In this document: positions 7,592-15,932 of the stretch, one piece after another | Position numbering within the stretch: the first letter of the stretch is position 1 | Layout of the letters: the number at the start of each line of letters is the position of its first letter | Assembly: GCF_947502445.1 (NCBI RefSeq) | Contig: NZ_CANMZW010000024.1 | Span: 26,545-90,544, forward strand | Length of the DNA stretch: 64,000 nt | Reading direction: 5' to 3' | Source of the DNA: an uncultured Brevibacillus sp. | GTDB lineage: Bacteria; Bacillota; Bacilli; Brevibacillales; Brevibacillaceae | Program-made: the position numbers and the translations under genes | The notes under the pieces: generated by a model | What the model saw: the letters and a program-made list of their open reading frames with translations, nothing else | What the model was told of the DNA's origin: nothing | Database searches by the model: none

Positions 7592-8273
7592 TTACTGAGA
7601 GTCTCGCTTATCGATCGCGTCTCGTGCCCCTTTATTTCCTTCCTTAATGATTTCACGCCACTGCTCGTTACCCACGTCTACGGCATACCGCCATATTTGC
7701 TGCTTCCGATCTATGATCGCCTCATCGGTATCCATAATCTCGCCTTTGCGATTGAATCTTTGTTTCAAATATTCTCGCGCTCGAAGCAGTCGTTGTTTTT
7801 CTTCTTCGACCATCACTTTGATTTTATCCTTCGTATCATGCGCAAGCTTTTTCTTCTCTTCTTTCATGTCCATTGCTTGCGCTTTGCCTTTTTCCTTCCA
7901 CTCAACGGCATTTCCCCCACATGTCTCGATGCCGTCACTTACCACATACACAATCGTTTCTGTTGTATTTGGAGGAATATCTTGTTTAACAGCATCAAGC
8001 GCTTTGGCGATTGGCGTCCAGCCTGCAGGCTCAATTTTGGCCAGAGCATCACCGAAAGCCTTTGCCTCATAGCTTTCCGCCCACTTTTCCTTTCATACTT
8101 CCACTCGCATCAATTAACAGTGCGAAATGAGTAACGCTTATCCTCTGGCAGCATTATTTCTTCAGTTAGCCGCGATAGGTCCACCTCTACGCTCCATTGT
8201 CCCAAATAATGGAAGGGGCGACAATTGGACCGGTTATCCATTCACGCTCAGGTCTTTTTTCCTGTATTGGGAC
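7592..8273 (-). pseudogene. Broken von Willebrand factor A-domain protein gene
   Basis: Reading the minus strand from 8273, three frames give consecutive pieces of one protein. First comes EREWITGPIVAPSIIW, then VEVDLSRLTEEIMLPEDKRYSF, then FALLIDASGSMKGKVGG with the MIDAS DASGS motif. The last open piece holds YEAKAFGDALAKIEPAGWTP and YVVSDGIETCGG, then a charged helical tail to 7592. About 60 residues of the VWA domain between the MIDAS motif and YEAKAF are missing, and at least two frame changes are needed. The open 3' part starting near 7951 may be mis-annotated as an intact small gene. Its neighbours give no functional clue. Confidence 0.7.
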
Positions 8274-8309
8274 ATTTTTCAAAATCATGAACCAGCTTTT
8301 CAAGTACAC

Positions 8310-8355
8310 AAAAAGAGTAGCACAAAGCTGTAAATCCGCTTTGTACTACTCTTTT
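8310..8355. terminator. Bidirectional terminator after the MFS gene
   Basis: AAAAGAGTAG-ACAAAGC and GCTTTGT-ACTACTCTTTT form a long stem with A and T tracts at the two ends. It lies 23 bp beyond the stop of the MFS efflux gene. Confidence 0.85.
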
Positions 8356-8377
8356 GTTCTATACAATTTAGTTATGG

Positions 8378-9577
8378 TTATGCAGCGACTTGCTTCATTT
8401 TGCGGCGTCCTTCGATTCTGGACAGGAACAAGCTCAGCACAAGAATGATCGCTCCGAACAAGTAAGGCGCGTTCAAATGGAAACCGTACAAGGTACCCGC
8501 AATAGCTGGACCAAAAATATTACCCAAGCTCATATATGCGTTATTCATCCCTGCTACAAAGCCTTGCTCATCCCCTGCTCGCTTCGAAATCAGTGTATTG
8601 ATCGCCGGGCGCATAATGGATGTCAATGTGAAGAACAGAACAGTGAGCACGAGCATGTACCAGAAGTTCCCTGACAACAGCATCAATACCATGGACACTG
8701 CGGAAAGGAAGAAAGTCCAGTTGATCAGCTTTTTCTCGCCAAAACGAGTAATGAGCTTACCGATCAGCGCTGCCTGAACAATCGTTCCGGCAAGTGCACC
8801 GACAGTGATAATGATTGAAATATCACGCGGTGTGTAGCCAAACTTAGCATCTACAAAAAGTGGGAAGATGACTTCGAAATTCGCTAACCCAAAGGTCATG
8901 GTGAAAATCAGCACAAGCATGATGAAATACGACGAGCGGAAGGAAGTGCCGAGCTGAATGAAGATGTTCTCCTTCTTTGACTTATCGTTTCGTGCCGCCA
9001 GTTGTTTTTCTTTGGCAAGCGACTCAGACAAGAAGAGCATGGAGCCAATCGCGGCTACAGCACCAACTGCTGCTGAAATATAAAACGGCATCCGCAATCC
9101 TAGCTCCGCAAGAAAACCGCCAATTCCAGGTCCAATAACAAACCCGAGGGACATGGCTGCACCGAGAAGTCCCAAACCTTTTCCGCGATTTGCTTCGGAC
9201 GTAATGTCAGCTACATACGCAAGCATGGATGGAATCATCGCCGCTGCGCCAATCCCACCGATCAAACGCGAAAGGTAGAGCACCCATGTATGCTCAGCCA
9301 ATGCGAAAATCAGATTGGAAATCGTAAACAGCACGAGACCAGATACGATCATGATTTTACGACCGTATTTATCTGACCATTCCCCTGCTATAGGTGAAAA
9401 CAGAAACTGGGTTAAACCAAACGCGGCAACCAGGTATCCGGCTGTTTTTCCGCCCGCGCCGAACTCTTTTAAAAACTCGGGCAGAATCGGAATAATGAGG
9501 CCGATTCCCAGCATTGCAATGAACATGTTAATCATCAAAAAGAGAATCGGTCGTTGACTATTCCCTGAAGAACTCAT
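8378..9577 (-). CDS. MFS drug-efflux transporter (Bmr/NorA-like DHA1 group)
   Basis: This 399-residue protein has 12 predicted membrane helices. Motif A is present as GEWSDKYGRK (about 65-74), and the antiporter motif C region is GLGLLGAAMSLGFVIGPGIGGFL. The second half repeats the motif A position in degenerate form (GKLITRFGEKK). This organisation fits the DHA1 drug:H+ antiporters such as Bmr and NorA, which export fluoroquinolones and cationic dyes. Substrates cannot be read from sequence. The thioredoxin-like gene lies 43 bp upstream on the same strand, so they may be cotranscribed. Confidence 0.88.
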   Translation of the reverse strand: MSSSGNSQRPILFLMINMFIAMLGIGLIIPILPEFLKEFGAGGKTAGYLVAAFGLTQFLFSPIAGEWSDKYGRKIMIVSGLVLFTISNLIFALAEHTWVLYLSRLIGGIGAAAMIPSMLAYVADITSEANRGKGLGLLGAAMSLGFVIGPGIGGFLAELGLRMPFYISAAVGAVAAIGSMLFLSESLAKEKQLAARNDKSKKENIFIQLGTSFRSSYFIMLVLIFTMTFGLANFEVIFPLFVDAKFGYTPRDISIIITVGALAGTIVQAALIGKLITRFGEKKLINWTFFLSAVSMVLMLLSGNFWYMLVLTVLFFTLTSIMRPAINTLISKRAGDEQGFVAGMNNAYMSLGNIFGPAIAGTLYGFHLNAPYLFGAIILVLSLFLSRIEGRRKMKQVAA

Positions 9578-9620
9578 TTATTTAACCATTCCTATCCATT
9601 TATAGATTTTTCTTTTGTCT

Positions 9621-10184
9621 TTATCCTTTTAGCTTTGCTTTCACACTTTCAATGACAGCACGCCAGATGGTCGGATCGGAAGTGATGGTTTCCTTGAACG
9701 AACGATACAGCTGGTTTTGCTTCTCTTCAAAATCAGGCGCATCTGCTGCTGGCAGTGTCGTTCTCAAAGAAGTAATCATTTCCTGAACTTCTGGAGCCCG
9801 AGGTCCCCATACTGCTGTCTGGTGTCCTTCCTCATCGAGGAAAATAAAAATCGGAATCGCTCTCGATGTCCCGTTGGTCAAGTACTGATCCATCAGCTCC
9901 AAATTCTCGTCGCGAACGAGAAAACGCCATTCGATATTCGCTTCTTCCGCAATCCGCTGCAAAACAGGTACGTTCAAAGCAGCATCTCCACACCAATCAG
10001 CTGTAAGAACAATCCCCTTGCTGTTTTTCGCAGACAGCTCTTGCCAAAGCGCGCGATCCTCTTCGGTAAATTCAAGCTGTTCATAAACGCGTGTCAGCTC
10101 GTCGCGATTTACCTCCATACTCTCCAAATACTGTGCAAATGTCATTCCTTTTTCAAACCACGCGCTTTGATCAACCGTAGCCAT
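9621..10184 (-). CDS. Thioredoxin-like protein with single active-site cysteine
   Basis: The 187-residue protein has an alpha-helical N-terminus, then a thioredoxin fold with the strand KGIVLTADWCGDA (about 56-68). The usual CxxC is CGDA, leaving only Cys65, which is normal for the thioredoxin_9 family. The cis-Pro region is SRAIPIFIFLDEEG, and a helical C-terminal extension follows. A one-cysteine site argues against classical disulfide reduction and for a thiol-transfer or binding role. Cytosolic; no signal peptide. Confidence 0.85.
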   Translation of the reverse strand: MATVDQSAWFEKGMTFAQYLESMEVNRDELTRVYEQLEFTEEDRALWQELSAKNSKGIVLTADWCGDAALNVPVLQRIAEEANIEWRFLVRDENLELMDQYLTNGTSRAIPIFIFLDEEGHQTAVWGPRAPEVQEMITSLRTTLPAADAPDFEEKQNQLYRSFKETITSDPTIWRAVIESVKAKLKG

Positions 10185-10215
10185 CTTACATTCCCCTGCC
10201 TTTATTGTAAATGTG

Positions 10216-10608
10216 TTATTGCTCCCAAATAGCTGATCTACCTAACCGATTTCGAATACCCGATCTTCTGGCACGGTCTTCCTCAGTTATACGTTTCGAT
10301 TGCTTTTTCGTTGCGTTTTTTGCAGATAGTTCAGTAAACCACTCTTGATCCTTGGTTACAAGAGCTAAATCGATCAAGTCACTCAGCTGTTCTTGGTCAT
10401 CAAAGGTAGATACAGGCAGGACGTCAATCCATTGCTTGACCGTCACAACACTTTTCCCCACGGTAACCTCGTTGTCACTGTTCACCACATATACTTTGAC
10501 GGTACCTCGTAATGAATCCGTGCTTTCTACAAAGCCGTGTATCAATTCTCCATTTTTGGTTTTGCCCTTGACCCAGTCACCAACTTCTACAAGCTCTTCA
10601 TGATTCAT
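10216..10608 (-). CDS. IDEAL-domain protein
   Basis: The 130-residue product has an N-terminal beta-rich stretch (GDWVKGKTKNGELIHGFVES) resembling a small barrel. At about 73-94 it has QLSDLIDLALVTKDQEWF, the IDEAL motif seen in short Firmicute proteins, often regulatory. The basic C-terminus (KKQSKR, RARRSGIRNRLGR) suggests nucleic-acid or ribosome contact. The gene sits alone between the thioredoxin-like and Rrf2 genes. Function unknown. Confidence 0.75.
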   Translation of the reverse strand: MNHEELVEVGDWVKGKTKNGELIHGFVESTDSLRGTVKVYVVNSDNEVTVGKSVVTVKQWIDVLPVSTFDDQEQLSDLIDLALVTKDQEWFTELSAKNATKKQSKRITEEDRARRSGIRNRLGRSAIWEQ

Positions 10609-10668
10609 ACTGTCGCACCACCTTAATTGTTGTTAAAAAAGTTACAGTTAGAGTAAGAGAACTGGCAG

Positions 10669-11109
10669 CTACTTTTCCTTCTCTAGTGGACATAAACCTT
10701 GCTTGATTTTTTCTAACACGGATGCAATCGTGATTCGTTCCAGGTAGTTGGTAAAGTAAACTTCGGCTTCACAAAAAATTTGGTCCATAACACTATGCAT
10801 ATTTGAAGAAACCATGCAAGATTCTTCCGGGTCTCCAGAGCACCAATGCGGCTTTAGAGTTCCATTGGAAACACAGCCATAAATCTGTGCAAGTGTCACT
10901 TCTTCTGGATTACAAGCAAGTATATATCCCCCGCCAATTCCTTCTTTTGTCCTCACAAAGCCATGGTTGCGCAAAATACTCATGATCTTGCGAATTCTCG
11001 CTGGATTGGTACGTACATTTTTTGCGATTAGCTCACTGCTAGCCATATGGTCCGGGATGTGCGCCAAGAGGGCTAAGCTGTGGACAGCTATAGTAAATTC
11101 ACTATTCAC
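10669..11109 (-). CDS. Rrf2-family transcriptional regulator (YwnA-like)
   Basis: This 146-residue Rrf2 winged-helix protein has FTIAVHSLALLAHIPDHMAS, helix-turn-helix SSELIAKNVRTNPARIRKIM, and wing VRTKEGIGGGYILA. Cysteines at 66, 79, 90, 98 and 113 could sense redox state or hold a cluster, but the spacing is not the C-x5-C-x5-C of IscR, so I make no FeS claim. A strong promoter overlapped by an ACTGTA-N11-TACAGT dyad lies immediately upstream, suggesting autorepression. Confidence 0.9.
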   Translation of the reverse strand: MNSEFTIAVHSLALLAHIPDHMASSELIAKNVRTNPARIRKIMSILRNHGFVRTKEGIGGGYILACNPEEVTLAQIYGCVSNGTLKPHWCSGDPEESCMVSSNMHSVMDQIFCEAEVYFTNYLERITIASVLEKIKQGLCPLEKEK

Positions 11110-11135
11110 GTCACAGACGTCCTTTCGGGAACGAT

Positions 11136-11170
11136 ACTGTAATCTTAAAACGTACAGTTTGGAATGTCAA
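11136..11170 (-). promoter_or_regulatory. Sigma-A promoter and overlapping dyad for the Rrf2 gene
   Basis: On the minus strand TTGACA (11165-11170), a 17-bp spacer and TAAGAT (11142-11147) form a good vegetative promoter. ACTGTA (11153-11158) and TACAGT (11136-11141) flank the -10 with an 11-bp centre. A dimer bound there would block RNA polymerase, fitting autoregulation. Confidence 0.7.
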
Positions 11171-11196
11171 TAAACGAAGTGTTGGGGCGCATATAT

Positions 11197-11429
11197 GAGG
11201 AGCTGTCGTGGTGGGGAGGAAAAAGGAGAAAAAGCTCCTGCTTCTTGGAACCCAGCTAGGGGAGCTTCCCTGTGCGGCTCCATGGAAAAAGCGAAACCGC
11301 GTCCAAAGTGGTTGATTCAGGTTGTTTCTCAGAGGTGGACGCTTAAAGGCGTGTTTCGCTTTTTCCCTTGCGCCTGGGTAGGGTTCCAAAGAGCTTCGCT
11401 TTTTCTCCTTTTTCCTCGGCCAGCTTTTC
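11197..11429. repeat. Dispersed fold-back repeat, copy B (both arms)
   Basis: This copy has both arms. The left arm carries GAGGAAAAAGGAGAAAAAG at 11216-11234. The right arm carries its near complement at 11399-11417, together with matching TTGGAACCC/GGGTTCCAA and GGAAAAAGCGAAAC/GTTTCGCTTTTTCC blocks. The centre is about 20-25 nt. The left arm also has its own short stem (GGAGC...GCTCC). Copy A matches the right arm and copy C the left arm. Open frames through it on both strands lack ribosome sites and merely follow the symmetry. Confidence 0.7.
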
Positions 11430-11493
11430 ATTTTTTTGTTGCTTGCATGATTGAGGGCTTATCCACATGATGAACTTTTTCTCAAATATAGAC

Positions 11494-11524
11494 GAAAAAG
11501 ACACTTCCTTATTAAGGAGTGCCT
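11494..11524 (-). terminator. Terminator of the quinone oxidoreductase unit
   Basis: The minus strand reads AGGCACTCCTTAATAAGGAAGTGTCTTTTTC, a hairpin with one bulge followed by a U run. It closes the unit containing the oxidoreductase and the short remnant. Confidence 0.65.
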
Positions 11525-11540
11525 CTACTACCTAGCTTCC

Positions 11541-11655
11541 TTACAGCTTTTTCACCAACAGTATTTCATCACGAATTGGGATTCCATTATCCGCTACTAA
11601 TGGAATCTCTGGCTTGATCCTACGGGCCTTGTCCACTGCGTTTACGTGTCTGCGT
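11541..11655 (-). pseudogene. Short C-terminal remnant of an unidentified protein
   Basis: Between the oxidoreductase stop and the terminator, the minus strand stays open for about 38 codons: HVNAVDKARRIKPEIPLVAD, continuing into NGIPIRDEILLVKKL and a stop. The residue pattern looks like real protein (amphipathic, no odd composition), but there is no start codon or ribosome site. I do not recognise the family. It may be the tail of a deleted gene. Confidence 0.3.
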
Positions 11656-11658
11656 CTG

Positions 11659-12639
11659 TTAGGAACGCGCATCGAGCAATACTTTGCCTGTGCTGGCTCT
11701 GCTCTCTACCCATTCGTGTGCACTTGCTGCGTCTTCCAGCGCAAAATGTTTCCCGATTTTAATATCCAAGCTTCCCGCAGCCAAATACTTCAGTACGTGC
11801 TTTGCCGTATCCTGAAGAAGATGTGGGCGCAGCTTTCTCGTCGTTCCAAAGCTGAAGCCAAGCACAGAGCGGCAGCTGGCATGGAGATCGATGGTCTTGA
11901 TTTGACCGATTTGACCGCTGGCATTGCCAAAATGAACGAGGCGACCATACCAGGCAAGACACTCTAGGCTTCGCTCACTCACGGTCCCGGAGATGGAATC
12001 GAGAATGATATCTGCTCCCGCTCCGTCTGTCAGCTCGCGTACCTTTTCTACAAAGTTCTCGCTGTCATTGCAAATGACATGATCAGCTCCGGCAGAATAG
12101 GCAAGCTCGGCTTTGGCTTTGCTTCCGACTGTACCGATGACTTGCCCTGCACCCAACAGTTTAGCTAATTGAATCGCTGTTGTCCCGATTCCTCCAGCTG
12201 CTGCATGGATCAACACTGTTTCCCCTTTTTCAATACGTGCGACCTTGGCAAGCAGCTGATAAGATGTAAACGAAACGACAGGGCAGGCCGCCGCCTTTTC
12301 CGTGCTTAATTGATCAGGTACAGCGAAGGTTAGAGCCTCATCCGCAACGATATACTCCGCGTACGATCCATTCGCCGGAAAAGCAATAACCCGCTGGCCT
12401 ACTGCAAGACTTTGAACCTGCGATCCAACCTGCTCGATCACTCCTGTCGCATCCAGACCTGGTATAAACGGCAGCTTTGCTACTCCTTTATTTCCGTATC
12501 TAGCCTTAATGTCGGCAAAATTGACACTCGTCATCTCCACACGAATAAGGACCTGTGTCGGACCCATAGTAGGCATTTCGACTTCTGCGTACTTCATCGT
12601 TTCAGGACCACCGAGCTCCGTAACCAAAATCGCTTTCAT
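11659..12639 (-). CDS. NADPH:quinone oxidoreductase-type MDR protein
   Basis: This 326-residue zinc-free medium-chain dehydrogenase/reductase has the N-terminal GroES-like domain starting KAILVTELGGPETMKYAEV. The NAD(P)-binding Rossmann motif is HAAAGGIGTTAIQLAK. The zinc-ligand cysteines of alcohol dehydrogenases are absent, as in quinone oxidoreductases (QOR). The likely reaction is NADPH-dependent reduction of quinones or conjugated carbonyls in the cytosol. It lies 36 bp after the DUF1802 gene and probably ends that transcript. Confidence 0.88.
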   Translation of the reverse strand: MKAILVTELGGPETMKYAEVEMPTMGPTQVLIRVEMTSVNFADIKARYGNKGVAKLPFIPGLDATGVIEQVGSQVQSLAVGQRVIAFPANGSYAEYIVADEALTFAVPDQLSTEKAAACPVVSFTSYQLLAKVARIEKGETVLIHAAAGGIGTTAIQLAKLLGAGQVIGTVGSKAKAELAYSAGADHVICNDSENFVEKVRELTDGAGADIILDSISGTVSERSLECLAWYGRLVHFGNASGQIGQIKTIDLHASCRSVLGFSFGTTRKLRPHLLQDTAKHVLKYLAAGSLDIKIGKHFALEDAASAHEWVESRASTGKVLLDARS

Positions 12640-12675
12640 CGCCAGACCCCTCCAAATCGAGATAGTATTCTCATC

Positions 12676-13263
12676 TTACTTTTGCAAAATCTCCAAGATA
12701 GCAGCTTTCTTTTGTGCAAATTCATCGTCTGACAATACAGGTACAAATGCATGGCGCGGAATCTCCACGAGCAGATCATGCCATGATTTGCAGCCTTGAT
12801 AAGCGGTTTCGATCGGAATTTCTATTGGCTGCTGCAAGCGGTACATACGCACGAACAAAATATGAAGGGGCTGCTTTTTCTTCCAGTGCAGACGAACATC
12901 CGCGAAATTATCTGTCCAGATGTGATACGGTGAGAGCGCGCGCAGCTTGTCTTCGTCCATCAGCTCAACATCGTCCGTTACTTCGGCAAAATATTCGATC
13001 ATTACCGTCTTCTGCTCACTCGTCCAGCCTTCGTAGGTAGCGTCTAGCAAGGGATGATACTCTGCTTTGACCATGTCGCGCTTTTGATGCTCGTAGGTTG
13101 GATACAAATAAAATTGGTTATTTTCCAAGCGGAATTCTCGTGTTTCTTCGTATAGCCCACCCTTGCGGATCGTGATGATCTGCACTCCTACTCCGAGGGC
13201 TTTGACAGCAACCGCCCATTCCTTCAGACTCAAAGGCGATGACGGCTGTACGATCGTCTGCAT
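12676..13263 (-). CDS. DUF1802 family protein
   Basis: The 195-residue protein opens SLKEWAVAVKALGVGVQIITIRKGGLYEETREFRLE and continues FYLYPTYEHQK, the signature of DUF1802. The rest alternates strands and helices with no membrane segment. Members have no known activity. It follows nadR by 57 bp and precedes the quinone oxidoreductase, so it may ride on the NAD-salvage transcript. That gives at most a hint of a redox or nucleotide link. Confidence 0.8.
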   Translation of the reverse strand: MQTIVQPSSPLSLKEWAVAVKALGVGVQIITIRKGGLYEETREFRLENNQFYLYPTYEHQKRDMVKAEYHPLLDATYEGWTSEQKTVMIEYFAEVTDDVELMDEDKLRALSPYHIWTDNFADVRLHWKKKQPLHILFVRMYRLQQPIEIPIETAYQGCKSWHDLLVEIPRHAFVPVLSDDEFAQKKAAILEILQK

Positions 13264-13320
13264 GAAGATCAGCTCCCTTCTTATGTCAGAATCATTTGAT
13301 GACTTCAGTCTAGCAAATTT

Positions 13321-14364
13321 TCACGCCTGCTGGGAAGTCGTCCGGAGCAATCTGTCCACTTCATGGATTGCTTTGGTCAAACGTTCCTGATAGGTGCCAG
13401 AGATTATGACATAAGGAATGCTGTGATGCTCGACCATCTGCTTTAGCTTTTCATGATTGTCCCAGCGTACCTGTTCATCGCCGTGGACACGCAGCCCATC
13501 CTCTACCCAAGTCGCATCCGGCTCCAGAAAAAGCCACAAATCGTACTCCTGCTCGCTCGCGATTTTGTCAAGGACTGCAAAGGAATGGCCAGTATACAGC
13601 TGCGAGTAAAACTGGGTAACAATCGCCTCGGTATCCACAAACAGCAGCTTGTTTGCTTGCCTCTGTGCCTCATATTCCTTCACCTTATGAGCGTAGGCAA
13701 TGTGCGGAAAGTATTCTCTGGTCATAATCGTTTCACAGCCACCGATCTCTTCACACATCGTCCGTCCGTATTCTTCTACAAAGACTGTGTTGTAGATTTT
13801 TGCGAGATAGCGCGTCAAGGTCGACTTCCCGCAGCTTTCGGTTCCGATAATCACGACCTTCTTGACGAAATCGGGGTGCACGCAAGCTGGTATGTGCTCC
13901 CAGTGGCGAAACACACCCTCTGTTCTGATTTGTGTTGCCGAAATCGGTACACGAGTGCGAGTAGCGTCGAGAACGATATGCTCGGCTTCCGGGTAGAGAC
14001 GGCGAAAGATCGGTTCGTACGCGACTTCCGAGCTGAATACGAAATCAATTTTCTTGGCAATCTTGCGCTTTATATCTGTCGCTCCTGCTTCCCAATCATA
14101 CATCTCATCACTTTCTGCCCGATCTTCTACTTCGATGACATGGACGTTCTCCATATCCTTGACCAGCGTCGAGAGCCATCTCAGCCTGACCTCATACGGC
14201 ATCTCCTTGATTCCGGCCTCCTGGCACAGCTTTTTATCCCGCTGAGGACTATGGGACAGCACGACATACAGCTCATCACATCGACATGCGGCCTGAGTAA
14301 TCGCGTATACATGCCCTTGATGCAGCGGCAAAAACTTGCCACCAATGAAGCCTACTGTACCCAT
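13321..14364 (-). CDS. nadR: NadR: NMN adenylyltransferase and ribosylnicotinamide kinase
   Basis: I take the ATG at 14364, preceded by AAAGGAGGGAGCGGC; an upstream extension in frame has no such site. The 347-residue product has an adenylyltransferase domain with GGKFLPLHQGH (8-18) and ISATQIR (141-147). A kinase domain follows, with P-loop GTESCGKST (174-182). The first makes NAD from NMN and ATP; the second phosphorylates nicotinamide riboside. No N-terminal HTH is present, unlike enterobacterial NadR, so it is an enzyme only. It overlaps the end of pnuC by 13 bp, giving importer and kinase in one unit. Confidence 0.92.
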   Translation of the reverse strand: MGTVGFIGGKFLPLHQGHVYAITQAACRCDELYVVLSHSPQRDKKLCQEAGIKEMPYEVRLRWLSTLVKDMENVHVIEVEDRAESDEMYDWEAGATDIKRKIAKKIDFVFSSEVAYEPIFRRLYPEAEHIVLDATRTRVPISATQIRTEGVFRHWEHIPACVHPDFVKKVVIIGTESCGKSTLTRYLAKIYNTVFVEEYGRTMCEEIGGCETIMTREYFPHIAYAHKVKEYEAQRQANKLLFVDTEAIVTQFYSQLYTGHSFAVLDKIASEQEYDLWLFLEPDATWVEDGLRVHGDEQVRWDNHEKLKQMVEHHSIPYVIISGTYQERLTKAIHEVDRLLRTTSQQA

Positions 14365-15065
14365 GCCGCTCCCTCCTTTTGCAATCGATATTGCTTGATC
14401 CAGTTCCACAAACCGTAGACGGCATTCACCAGATAAGCGCACCACATGACGAGAATCGAAATATCGTTGCCATCAGCCATGAATGCAACCAGCCACATAT
14501 AAATCGTAAAAATGTCGATGATGACCCAAACGACCCACTGCTCAACGAATCGCTTCACCATAAAAATCATGGCGAGAATCGAGAGGATCGCGGTCAACGA
14601 GTCAACGAAGGGCAAAGCGCCGCCCATTTGCTTCAGCACCAACCCGTAGATGACTGTAGCTGCGATGCTGAGTGCACTCCAGCCGAGACGAGCGCGATTG
14701 GTCAAAACGGTTACCTTTACATCGTTTTGTTTTGTTTCGGATACCCGATTTTTGCGCCACATGATCAGTCCAATAAACTGCATCGGCAAAAAGTAAAGAA
14801 GATTCAGCATCACTTCTCCGTAGTATTTTTGCCCATAAGCGATAAACGCGTAGAGCACGACGTTGACGATGCCCGGGTAGTAGTTAAACGTTTTGCCTTT
14901 GGCGACGAGCACCACGCAGAGCATGCCCGTAAGAGATGCACACAAGCCGATCACGGTATCATCCAGGGCAAAAAACAGATAGACCGTAATTAGAGTAAAC
15001 GAGAGCAGCCACAGACGCTCAAACCAGCTCCAATCAGCGAATAAGTCCAACCGTTTGGCACTCAT
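14352..15065 (-). CDS. pnuC: PnuC nicotinamide riboside transporter
   Basis: The 237-residue membrane protein has seven or eight hydrophobic helices. It contains the family features NYYPGIVNVVLYAFIAYGQK, then YFLPMQFIGLIMWRKN, and a Trp-rich C-terminal WVVWVIIDIFTIYMWL segment. PnuC carries uncharged vitamin B3 nucleosides by facilitated diffusion, trapped by the NadR kinase encoded next. The ATG overlaps the stop of the preceding gene as ATGA, and the AGGAGAGA ribosome site lies inside that gene, so translation is coupled. Confidence 0.92.
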   Translation of the reverse strand: MSAKRLDLFADWSWFERLWLLSFTLITVYLFFALDDTVIGLCASLTGMLCVVLVAKGKTFNYYPGIVNVVLYAFIAYGQKYYGEVMLNLLYFLPMQFIGLIMWRKNRVSETKQNDVKVTVLTNRARLGWSALSIAATVIYGLVLKQMGGALPFVDSLTAILSILAMIFMVKRFVEQWVVWVIIDIFTIYMWLVAFMADGNDISILVMWCAYLVNAVYGLWNWIKQYRLQKEGAAWVQ

Positions 15066-15907
15066 GCGAATCTCTCCTTAAATGCCCGCAGATTTTCCTG
15101 ACGAGCAGAGTTGTCATAAACAGCAAATAAGATTCGCTCAAAATGGTTCGCTAGCTTTTCTTCCAGCAGCACTTCTGCAAAGTAGCCAGCTACATCCTCA
15201 GCCGGGTTCCGAAATACTCCGCATCCATACGCTCCCAAAATGATCGTGCGATTCTCGTGGATGACTGCGGCTCTTAAAACCTTGCGTATTCTCTCCTTCA
15301 TGACATCACGAATCATCGCTGTATTTTCCGGTTCCCGCTCCCGAACCACTCCTGCATTCACTGCTGGCGCAGTAATAAAAGAAAGGAGATAAGGAGAGTC
15401 CAGCAATTGATCAGCATGATCGCGGATGACAGGCACACGCGGTGAATAGATCATGTAGTCAGAGTAAAAGCATGTTTTCAGTCGGCGATTATAGCTGTAC
15501 ATTTCCTGCATCTGGACAATGCACGGATACAGTCCGGATGATCTTGCCAAGCTTTCCTCCTGTGCCTGACTTCCTCCGAGGAAGCCGCCGCCCGGATTTT
15601 TTGCCGAGGCAAAGTTAAGACAGACCGTGTCTGATCGTTTTTCGGTGATGACGAGCCTTTGCGCTGCTTCCAGGCTCGATTCAGAGGTGACCTCGATCAC
15701 TGGTCTGGCTCCATTGTCCTGTTCCGTAATGACCTGTTGCCCCAGATCATCGGGTCGATACAAGACAGAATGCTGGATCGCATCCGCCAGCTCCTGCGAC
15801 AGACTGACCTTTGTTCCTTGTGCATTTTTGTAATATCCTTGCTCCACTATTTGCAGCGTTTCTTCTGCGATTTTTACGCGTTGACTGCGATTATGTCCCT
15901 GCTTCAT
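15062..15907 (-). CDS. TIGR02452-type poly(ADP-ribose) glycohydrolase-like macrodomain protein
   Basis: The 281-residue cytosolic protein contains NPGGGFLGGSQAQEESLAR (104-122). This is the GGG-x(6-8)-QEE catalytic signature of bacterial PARG-type enzymes; the paired Glu residues are the catalytic ones. The N-terminal helices and the SFITAPAVNAG and ILGAYGCGVFRNP segments are also family-typical. Expected reaction: release of ADP-ribose from ADP-ribosylated targets. It lies between an ADP-ribose-sensing regulator (NrtR) and pnuC-nadR with a 25-bp gap and an ATGA overlap, so its product would be the regulator's likely ligand. Confidence 0.88.
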   Translation of the reverse strand: MKQGHNRSQRVKIAEETLQIVEQGYYKNAQGTKVSLSQELADAIQHSVLYRPDDLGQQVITEQDNGARPVIEVTSESSLEAAQRLVITEKRSDTVCLNFASAKNPGGGFLGGSQAQEESLARSSGLYPCIVQMQEMYSYNRRLKTCFYSDYMIYSPRVPVIRDHADQLLDSPYLLSFITAPAVNAGVVREREPENTAMIRDVMKERIRKVLRAAVIHENRTIILGAYGCGVFRNPAEDVAGYFAEVLLEEKLANHFERILFAVYDNSARQENLRAFKERFA

Positions 15908-15932
15908 GGTTGTTTCCCCCTAGTGAAAAGAG

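Noticed and set aside
7592..7951. Intact 119-residue gene
   Set aside because: It is the C-terminal piece of a VWA protein whose upstream parts lie in other frames, so I list the whole as a pseudogene.
11111..11470. Open frames on both strands through repeat copy B
   Set aside because: They arise from the symmetry of the fold-back repeat and encode low-complexity Lys/Phe-rich peptides.
13453..14418. 321-codon plus-strand open frame
   Set aside because: Antisense shadow of nadR, whose motifs are unambiguous on the minus strand.
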